From contig NW_008705564.1 of NCBI RefSeq assembly GCF_000186865.1, forward strand, positions 2,267,500-2,287,158: DNA of 19,659 nt. Direction: 5' to 3'. Made by a program: the position numbers and the translations under genes. Every line of letters begins with the position of its first letter. Positions within the stretch are counted from its first letter, which is position 1. Source of the stretch: Aureococcus anophagefferens. Lineage: Eukaryota; Sar; Pelagophyceae; Pelagomonadales; Pelagomonadaceae. Positions 8,209 through 15,600 of this stretch are shown here, piece by piece. Below the pieces are notes generated by a model that saw only the letters and a list, made by a program, of their open reading frames with translations, was not told where the DNA came from and ran no database searches.

Positions 8209-11200
8209 TTACCCCGTGCTGTTCGCGGGCGAGGGCGGCCCGTCGTCGCTGGCCTTGGCCTTGGACGGCGACTTGGCGGAGTCGTCCTCGTCGTCGGAGT
8301 CCGGCGGGTAGAGGTTCGAGATGGCCCAGGACGCGTTCGAGTTGACGGCGACGTTCTCGGGGAAGTTGGCCTTGGCCGTGGCGATGACGTCGGCGGCGGA
8401 CTTTTGGGCGTCGCGCGCGACGCCGTGGTGCTTGTAGAAGCACCAGCCGAGGACGAGGCAGCCCTTGGCCTGCATCTCGGAGTCGAGCGCGAAGGTCCGC
8501 ATCGCGTCCAACACCGTGTTCGCGCAGTCCTTGGCGAGGCCCGCGCGCTTGAAGCCCCGCTGCTTCGTCGCCACCGTGGCGAGCTGCCAGGAGCCGAGCT
8601 TCTGCGCCTCGGAGATCGTCGAGTTCTTCTGCATGGACCGGAGCACGTAGGGCAGGCCCTTGTGCGCGGCCTTGGTCATGTCGGCCGCGACGCCGACCAG
8701 CGGCTGCGCGATGGGCATGATGTAGTCCGACGGCTCGGACCACTCGCCCCAGCCGCCCTGGTTCCTCGCGCGCACGCGGAAGCGCACGGCCATGCCGGGC
8801 ACCAAATGCGGCGCCTGGAACTTGTTCGTCGCGATCGTCGTGAACGCGCCGATGCGCGCCCAGTCCTTCGAGTCGAACTTGGCCGTGCCCATGGACTCGA
8901 GGTCGTACTGCACGGGCGGCGCGCCGGAGAAGGGCGGGTCCTTCCAGTGGAGCAGCGCCGACCGGTCGCGCACCTTGAGCGCGACGGGCGGGTTCGGCGG
9001 CGGCGGCAGCGCGGGCGCGGAGCAGACGGTCGTGTACTGGTCCTTGGCCGTGCGGCCCGCGGCGGCCTGGGGCGTCTGGGAGATGACGGGGTCCGGCTCC
9101 TCCTTCTTCTTCTTCTTCTTGAACTCGTCCAAGCCGGCCTTGTCGCCCTCGGCCGTGAGTTTCCGCACGAGCTCGTCCTCCGCGTCCTTCTTCTTCTTCG
9201 CCTTCTCCTCCGCGGCCTCGCGCACGAGCTTGATCTCCTCGTCGACGACCCGGACGACGTGCTCGTAGACCATGCCCACGGACACGCGGAGCTCGTCGAC
9301 CTCCGCGGCCTGGCCCATCAACGCGCGGACGACGGCGCCGCCGAAGATGGACGTCTCCGCGCCGTAGTAGGCCTTCTCGTAGGTCGCCGCGTGCTGCGAG
9401 TCGCGCGCCTTCTTCGCCTCCTGGGCCTCGGCGGCCTTCTGCTTGATGGCCTTGACCGTCTCGAGCGTCCGCGCCTTGCCGAAGCGGAAGAGGCGCCCGG
9501 GCCAGGACCGGATCTGGTCGATCTCGTCGAGGACGACGTACTTGCCCGTGTCCGGGTTCTCGACGACGCGCATGGTGAGCAGGAAGCGCGAGAGGGGCGG
9601 CAGCTTGCGGTAGGCGCCGGCGACGGCGGCGAGGACCTTCGACGGCGGCTTCGGCGGCTTCGGCTCCTTTCGCTTCTCGTCGCCCTTCTCCTCGGCCTTC
9701 TTCTTCCGCTCGCGCTTCTTCCGCTCCTTCTTCGACGTGCCCGCGGGCACGAGGGCGCCGTCCTCGTCGATCTTCCCGAGGCGGGGCGACGCCCTCGGGC
9801 TCGACGGCTTGCTGCCGGCCCGGGGGGACGTCGGCGCGCTCCCGCCCGGCGTCGACGGCTTCGAGCCGCCGCGCGGCGTCGGCTCCGCGCTCGCGGGGGT
9901 GCTCAGGGGCGCCTCGGGCGCCTCGGCCTCGACGCCCGGCGCCGCCGCGGGGCCGGCGGCGGCGTCGGCGGCGGCGGCGTCGTGCCCCGGCTTCGAGTCG
10001 CGCCGCGCGCGTTTCGCGGGCGCGGGCCCCGCGGCCTCCGCGGCCGCGGGCGCCGCGGCCGCGTCGGCCTCGAGGGGCGGCGCCTCGTTTGCCTCCGCCG
10101 GGGCGTCGTCGGCCGCGGCCTTCTTCTTCTTCGCCGCCTTTTTTTCCGGCGGCGGCGCCGTCTTCGCGTCGTCGGGCGCGGCCGCGGGCGCGGCGCCGCC
10201 GTCCGCGGGCGGGAGCTTGCCCGGCCGCGGCGCGAGCTGGGGCTTGGCCTTTTTCTTCTTCTTGTCCGCGTCCTTGACGCCGAACTTCTGGGCGCCGCCG
10301 CCGAAGAGGCTCGGGCCGAGCTTGCAGGAGCCCAGCACGCGGCAGTCGGCCTGCTTCGCGATCGTCGAGTACAGGTCCGCGGGCGGGTAGACGACGAGGG
10401 ATTTAAGTAATGTGTCCTTGGGCCGCTCGCCGTGGCAGCCGTCGATGACGACGCACTTCTCCTTGCACTGGATCTTCGAGATCGTCTTGCAGAACTGCTT
10501 CACGGACACCGCCGTCCGCTTCAAAGCCTCCGGGTTGCCCGCGTTCGTGTCCTTGAAGCAGAAGTAGGCCCCCTTGCCGTTGCCCTTGGTGATCTGCGCC
10601 ACGTAGGTCGACACGTAGACGAGGAGCACGCCCGTGGGCTCCCAATTTTTGTCGTTGGACAGCGCTTTTTCCGTCGCGTTCGCCTTCTTCACCATGTCCT
10701 TGAGCGTGTCCATGTTGGAGAGCATGGCGTCGCGCGTGACGTTCTTGACGAAGATGCAGTCCTCCTCGTGGAACTTGGCCAGGTAGGGGTGGACGACGAC
10801 GCGCCGCAGGCCGTCGTGGTCCGCCTCGAGCGACGCCGGCAGGGGAGGCAGCCGCTCGCGCTCCTCGAAGCGCGTGCAGTGCGCGACGAACGCGTACTGG
10901 CGCAGCGCCGACGGCGCGGTCTCGTAGCCCTTGGGCGCGATGAAGACCGCCGGGTCCGGCAGGTCGCTGTCGCCCAGCGCGAGGGGCTTGTCGTACTGGA
11001 CGAGGCCGTTCCGCTTGTTCTTGTAGTAGTACGCCTCCTTCTCCGCGTCGTACTCCTTCGTGAAGTTCGACACCACGAGCTCGCGGATCAGCCGCCGCGC
11101 GCGCCGCCCGCGGTAGGCGTGCTGCACCTTGCGCGCCTGGCGGTCCATCTCCTCCTCGAGCAGCTCCTCCTCGGACGCCTCGAGCGGCGCGTCCAGGTCG

Positions 11201-11572
11201 ACCTCGTCGGGCAGGTCCGGCATGTCCGCGAGCTGCTCTTCCTCTTCCGTCATCGCGAGGATCTGCGCGGGGGGAGGGGGAGTTCGTGAAGCGACGGGCG
11301 AAACGACGGGACGCACGTCGTCGAGGGGCGGCTCCGCGTCGCCTTTCTTGCCGCCCTTCTTCGCGGCCTTCTTGTCGGCCTTCTCCTGCTTCTTCCGCGC
11401 GGCCTCGTCCTTCTTCGCCTACGACGGTGCGGTGACGGACCCGCGCCTCTCGAGCGACGCGCGCCTGCTTCGCGGCCTCCTTGTCGGCCTTCTTCTTCGC
11501 CTTCTCCTCCTCCTTCTTCTTCTTCTTGTCCTCCTTGGTCTCCGGCTTCGCGTTGGGGTCGAAGGACACCAT
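8209..11572 (-). CDS. Large multidomain scaffold: IQ motif, WW-like, caspase-like segment, FN3, ARM-like C-terminus
   Basis: About 1107 residues if exons 11572-11459 and 11418-8209 are joined. In order: a Lys/Glu-rich start; an acidic stretch; an IQ-like calmodulin-binding motif, QARKVQHAYRGRRARR (about 132-147); a WW-like segment, EAYYYKNKRNGLVQYDKP; a caspase-like p20 segment (about 250-410) with LLVYVSTYVA and VVIDGCHGE; a long Lys/Ala/Pro low-complexity linker; a charged coiled-coil-like region; a fibronectin type III domain (about 840-937) ending GGWGEWSEPSDY; and a helical ARM-like C-terminus. The caspase-like part keeps the Cys (C366) after a beta strand but has Tyr (310) where the catalytic His should be, so it may be inactive. 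Without exon 1, the start would be the Met at 11253. The FN3 call is firm, the caspase-like call is tentative, and the function is unknown. Confidence 0.7.
11419..11458 (-). other. Putative 40-nt mini-intron
   Basis: On the minus strand a GTCGCT...GTCGTAG stretch of 40 nt separates two Lys/Ala/Glu-rich coding segments in phase 0. Removing it joins KEAAKQAR to AKKDEAARKKQEK without loss of style. The exon 2 frame meets a TAG exactly at the acceptor, and the exon 1 frame degenerates into Arg-rich nonsense afterwards. The size is at the short limit for spliceosomal introns, so a 1-bp frameshift is the alternative. Confidence 0.5.
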
Positions 11573-11680
11573 GGCGCCGGCGCGCCGCGCGGGACGCCGT
11601 CCGGCGCCGCGCGCTCCTCAGGCGGCGGCGGGGCAGCGACGCTACGCGGCGCACATCGTCGTTGGCTGCCCGGGGCAACG
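11573..11680. promoter_or_regulatory. Bidirectional promoter interval with an inverted GGCTGCCC/GGGCAGCC pair
   Basis: The 108 bp separate the start of the minus-strand scaffold gene from the first ATG of the membrane-protein gene. GGCTGCCC (11664-11671) and its reverse complement GGGCAGCC (11702-11709) flank the ATG at 11681. The same octamer is repeated upstream of the MYND gene. Function is not known. Confidence 0.35.
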
Positions 11681-13353
11681 ATGGCGCCACCGTCGGCCCG
11701 GGGGCAGCCCGTCCCGGGGACGATGACGATCACTTTGCCGGAGACGCGGTCCATCGCGGAGCACGCGGGCTGGGGCATCGCGAACGCGGTCCTGGGCGCC
11801 GTCTTCACGGCCCTCGGCGAGACGCTGCGGCTCTACGCGCGGCGCACGGCCGACGACGAGGCGCGCGGCAGCGAGCCCGGCGCCGGCGGCGCGCGGTGCT
11901 GCGGCCTGCTGGGCCGCGCCTGCGTCGCCGTCGGCGTCTGCAGCGGCGTCGTCGGCGACGCGCTGCTGCCCATCTGCACGCAGGCGCCCTTTTACGCGCT
12001 GGCGACGTGCTTCGCGCTCGCGGGCCGCTGCGTCGCCGACGGCGCGCGCGCGCCGCGGCTCGTCGCGTACCGCGCGCTGCCGACGAAGGCCGACGCGCCG
12101 GGCGACGACGAGGCGCGGGACGAACCGGGCGCCCTCGGCGGCGTCGTCGCCTGCGCCGTCGCGGCGACGTCCGAGAAGTGGCGGCTCGTCGCCGTCGCGT
12201 TGACGCTCGCGGGCCCGCCGCTGGCCCTCGTCGGCGCGCCCCTCGACGACGTCGGCGGCCTGAGCGTCGTCGACGCGCGCATCCTCGTCTTCGGGCCGCC
12301 GGCCGTCGCCTACACGGCCCTGAGCGCCGTGGTGCTGCTGGTCATGCGGCGCGTCGCGCGGCGGGGCAACGCGTCCGTGCTCCTGGCCTACGCGACGCTC
12401 GGCGCGGCGCTCGGCAGCGCCTGGGTCCACGTCGTCGTCAAGGCCATCGTCGAGGTGCTGGTCTTCTACAGCGACGACGCGCCCATGGCGCCGCTGGCCT
12501 ACGCGACGGTCTGGGCCGCGTTCGCGTCGCTGCCCGTGCTCGCCTGCCTCCGGCGCCGCGAAAAGGGTGCTTCAAGCTCGCTTCAACGTGAGTGTTCCGC
12601 GCGCGCGCGCGTTCCCAAAAAAGACATCCACGCTTCGGGAGCGCTCCGAGAGATGATCGCCCGTCCAGAAATGAGCCGAAACGAGTGGGAAGTGACCGAG
12701 AGAGGAGCCTCTAAAGTTGGGGAATGTCGCACCCTTTTCCCGCCCAGGTCTTCCTCCAGCGCGCGTTCGTGCTCAAGGGCCGGCGCCACTTCCCCGAGCG
12801 CGTCTTCGGGCCGCTGGTGGCCGCGCTCTCCGTCGCGACGAACGCGGTCTGCGGCGCGTTCTACTTCGACGACCTCGGGCTCCTCGGGTCCCACATCACG
12901 CCCGTGCTCTCGCCGGACGTGCCCATGGAGGCGCCGCCGCCGGCGTCGAACTCGGACGTCGCCTTCTACTTTGCGGGCGTCGGTCTCGCCGTCGCGGGCA
13001 CGCTCCTGACGCTGCCCCTCGAGCCCGCGGGCGACGAGAAGGCCGAGGCGGCGGCCGGGGCCGACGCGGACGAGTTCGGCGACGGGTCGCCCTACGACCC
13101 GGAGTACGACCAGCACGTCTTCGGGGACGCCTACGGCGCGCTGACGAAGGCGCCCCTCGGCGACGACCCGCTCCTCGGGCCGGGCCGCAAGCCCAAGGAG
13201 CAGAAACGCGACTGGAACTGCGGCGCGTCCGCGCGGACGGGCTCCCGGGACCCGCCGCCGCCGACCGGCGGCGGCTCCGCGTGGGAGGCCGCGGCCGCGG
13301 AGGCCATGAACAACGGCGCGACCTTCGCCGCGTCGCTGGACGCTGATCTCTAA
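11681..13353 (+). CDS. Multi-pass membrane protein, NIPA/DMT-like putative transporter
   Basis: Two exons are needed; a workable model is 11681-12535 joined to 12748-13353, about 486 residues. The protein has about eight or nine hydrophobic segments, among them GWGIANAVLGAVFTALGETL, CVAVGVCSGVVGDALLPIC, ARILVFGPPAVAYTALSAVV, LLAYATLGAALGSAWVHVVV, RVFGPLVAALSVATNAVCGA and DVAFYFAGVGLAVAGTLLTL. The order, the glycine-rich first helix, and the 'LGSAWVHVVVKAIVEVL' type segment followed by 'FLQRAFVLKG' and 'GPLVAALSV..GAFYFDD' resemble the NIPA magnesium-transporter branch of the drug/metabolite transporter superfamily. The C-terminal 110 residues are hydrophilic and probably cytosolic. ATGs at 11681 and 11723 are both possible starts. 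The family call is by pattern only. A decayed copy of its 3' end lies just downstream. Confidence 0.55.
12536..12747 (+). other. Putative intron in the membrane-protein gene (donor uncertain)
   Basis: The acceptor is strong: a pyrimidine-rich CCTTTTCCCGCCCAG ends at 12747 and is followed by good coding sequence in phase 0. The sequence from about 12560 to 12747 is less GC-rich and loses coding character. A phase-0 GT at 12536 would join AAFASLP to VFLQRAFVLKG within one membrane helix. The best donor consensus by eye, GTGAGT at 12588, is in phase 1 and would throw exon 2 out of frame. Transcript data would settle it. Confidence 0.45.
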
Positions 13354-13358
13354 AAGTG

Positions 13359-13457
13359 GGCGCGGCTAGAGGTGGTCGACGGCGATGTACATGTCGATGC
13401 GAGTCGCCGGAAGCCGACTTGTAAACTAGGCGCGGCTAGAGGTAGTCGACGGCGATG
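13359..13457 (+). repeat. 29-bp direct repeat pair
   Basis: Positions 13359-13387 and 13429-13457 match over 29 bases with one difference (core GCGCGGCTAGAGGTRGTCGA), 70 bp apart. The first copy follows directly after the stop codon of the membrane-protein gene. Confidence 0.85.
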
Positions 13458-13547
13458 CGGCGCGGGTCGAGGGGCCGGAGCCCGCGGTCGCGACCGGACG
13501 AGCCGCGGCGCGACTCCGAGGTCCGCGGCGGCCGCCGGCGACGGGTC

Positions 13548-13636
13548 GGCGGCTCCGCCGCCGGGGAGGCCGTGGCCGCCCAGGCGATAAATAACGGCGC
13601 GACGTTCGCTGCTTGTTGGATGCTGATCTCTAAATG
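13548..13636 (+). pseudogene. Decayed duplicate of the 3' end of the membrane-protein gene
   Basis: This segment matches 13270-13355, the last codons and stop of the gene ending at 13353. Shared pieces include GGCGGCTCCG, AACGGCGCGAC and GCTGATCTCTAAA. It encodes INNGATFAA where the gene has MNNGATFAA. A one-base deletion before the last codons shifts the ancestral stop out of frame, and there are scattered substitutions, so the copy is not functional. Confidence 0.7.
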
Positions 13637-13748
13637 GGCCCATAGTTAGGCGGTGTGACTGAAGTTTTTGTCCGAAAATCGCTGAATCGCTCGACAAAAA
13701 TCTGAGCTAGGTGGTTTTCACACGTGCAAGCAGAAGGCTAATTCTGCG

Positions 13749-14156
13749 ATGGTCGCGTCTTTTTTCTTCTCCTGCGCGGTGCAAGAGAATTCAGAAAGCG
13801 AGGAGAGTGAGGATTCAGAGGTGACGGCCTTGACTGAGATCGACATGGACACGGGCACTTCGCGGGCGGCCAACGAAGAAGACGGTCGCAAAGAAAGCAC
13901 GGACGGCGAGGACGCCCGCGACGTTTGCGCCGTGGTCACGCCCGTCGACGAGTACGAGCGAGAGCCCGACCACGACTTCGACAGCGACGGCGAGTCCGAC
14001 CGTTTCAAAACATCGCCGCGGTCGCCGCGGTCCGCGCGGTGGAACAACCGGTCGCTGATCTCCGCGCCCGCGCCGCTCCCGAAGCTCGCACAGGACGCCA
14101 AGGACACTTCCCCCCAACGGCCTCTCCAGCCCCGTCAACGGCCTCCCAACGGATAG
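13749..14156 (+). CDS. Short acidic hypothetical reading frame, possibly a truncated host gene
   Basis: A 135-residue frame, not recognised. It is strongly acidic (SESEESEDSE, then DEYEREPDHDFDSDGESD) with a Ser/Pro/Arg patch, FKTSPRSPRSARW, that looks like a phosphorylation-rich disordered tail. Codon choice from about 13900 to 14090 looks genuinely coding. The last 20 or so residues are Pro/Gln-rich and look like read-through into other sequence. It could be a small complete gene, an exon of a larger one, or a host gene cut by the retrotransposon that follows. There is no known domain. Confidence 0.35.
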   Translation: MVASFFFSCAVQENSESEESEDSEVTALTEIDMDTGTSRAANEEDGRKESTDGEDARDVCAVVTPVDEYEREPDHDFDSDGESDRFKTSPRSPRSARWNNRSLISAPAPLPKLAQDAKDTSPQRPLQPRQRPPNG

Positions 14157-14562
14157 TCCCCAGAGGCAAGTCCGGCCTCAACGTGGCCAAGGATACCTAT
14201 CGCCAGCTGCACCACGCGATGGGGCAGCCTCCTTGAGGTCCCCGGTCCGCTGCCCAGCGGCACTCTAAGTCCCACTGCCAAACACACCGGGCTGTGTCAT
14301 TCTGGGTTGCTGAGCCCACTCAGCTCGCTCCTGCGCATCCTGCTCGCACATCCCCACGCCCACCTCCCGCGACTCGCACAGTCGCCTAAGCCCGCCCAAT
14401 AGGACGGCAGATCGGCCCGGCTCGCTCAGCCTCGGCGCTCCGATCGACACGCCCCCGGCAACCCCGGGTCCGGCACTGCCCCCTGCGCTCCAGCCAGCGC
14501 ACGGCCCCCATCCGCGTCTCCGACTCGCCCGTGACGACCCGGACATCCACCTCAACTTCGCG
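14157..14562 (+). other. Probable 5' leader (or LTR part) of the retrotransposon
   Basis: This C-rich stretch precedes the polyprotein ATG. The polyprotein frame is open from 14314, after a TGA at 14311-14313, but the first ATG is at 14563. I could not identify LTR ends, a tRNA primer-binding site or target-site duplications. The matching 3' LTR would lie outside the window, so the 5' edge of the element stays undefined. Confidence 0.35.
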
Positions 14563-15600
14563 ATGGCACAAGTACTCGCAAGCCGAAATCCGCACTACAC
14601 GGTTTCCGCAGATGGAATCGCACTCTTCGACCCGAAGCTCAACGAAGCCGCGGCGAACTTCGAGAAGCTCACCGCCTTCGTGAAGAAGATCCGCTTCCGG
14701 TTCCCACAGCTCAAGTTCCTCGTCCACTTCTACCAGAAGGACTTCGACGAGATCACGAACATCACGGTCGACAACGACGACGGCACGCAGACCGTCACCC
14801 AGCGCCAGTCCCTCTGGGACCGCAAGTGGGCCGAGATGACCGCCGCCCAGGCGACCTTCTGCGAGGAGGCCCTGGTCTACATCCTCTGCAACCGCGTGAG
14901 CGAGAAGATCGCGAACGTGCTCTACAAGATGGAGAAGGACGAGGACGCGGATGCGAAGGCCCTCTTCATGTACCTCCGCAAGAGCTACGGCGCCCCCAAG
15001 GACGGCGGCCGGTCCATGCTCACCAAGCTCAGCAACATGAGCCTCAACGCGTGCGGCGACATCGACACGCTGCTCAACACCATGAGCACGACCTACGACA
15101 TGTACAAGTCCGCGAGCGGCGAGAAGCTCGCCGAAGCCACGCTCAAGGCCTACTTACTCGCCTCCATCTCCCACAAGAGCGGCCGGGGCCCGGAGGAGCT
15201 CGACAGCACCTACCGCGACTTCCAGAAGCGCGACGCGTCCTACGCGACAATGGCAGACGAACTCCGCCAGCTGCAGATCGGCGACTCCGGGACCGAGCAC
15301 CCCATCGTCATCGCCAACCCGGAGACGCCGGCGGGCCAGACGGGCCAGGGCATCTTCTCGGCGACGGGCTCCTCCGACGTCAACAACAAGGTGCTCCAGA
15401 CCATGATCCAGACGCAGATCCAGGCCATGCTGTCGAACAAGCAGATCGCCGCGCCGGCGACGGGCGGCGGCGTCCCCTTCGTCACCAAGCACTGCGACTT
15501 CCACGGCGAGTGCGCCCACACGACCGCGGAGTGCCGGGTCCTCCAGAAGGACCCCAACGCGAAGCCCGACAAGTACCGCAACCGCAACCGCAGCGGCAAC
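14563..15600 (+). other. gag: Gag domain with CHHC zinc knuckle
   Basis: The N-terminal part, starting MAQVLASRNPHYTV, is mainly helical and charged, as expected for a capsid-like Gag. The segment around 14941-15180 (LFMYLRKSYG ... LLASISHKSG) resembles the copia Gag helical region in layout. It ends in a nucleic-acid-binding knuckle at 15493-15534, C311-x2-H314-x4-H319-x4-C324, followed by a basic Arg/Asn-rich stretch (YRNRNRSGNYRDR). This knuckle differs from the retroviral CCHC pattern but is of a kind seen in some retroelement Gags. It should bind the element's RNA in virus-like particles. Confidence 0.7.

Larger units (their letters stand above)
13354..13748. other. Spacer with decayed duplications, no intact gene
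   Basis: This stretch follows the membrane-protein gene. It holds the 29-bp direct repeats and the damaged copy of that gene's 3' end described below, then about 110 bp of lower-GC sequence (13641-13748) in which I see nothing recognisable. It marks the change from gene-dense DNA to the retrotransposon. Confidence 0.5.

Noticed and set aside
8404..10410. Long plus-strand open frame opposite the scaffold gene
   Set aside because: Arg/Leu/Gly-rich shadow with no domain, while the minus strand shows FN3 and other recognisable segments.
12588..12593. Consensus-like GTGAGT donor in the membrane-protein gene
   Set aside because: Joined to the strong acceptor at 12747 it puts exon 2 out of frame; kept only as an alternative if a further intron or sequence error exists.
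14157..14562. LTR ends, tRNA primer-binding site or polypurine tract
   Set aside because: No TG...CA-bounded unit or clear complement to a tRNA 3' end could be recognised, and the 3' LTR needed for comparison is outside the window.
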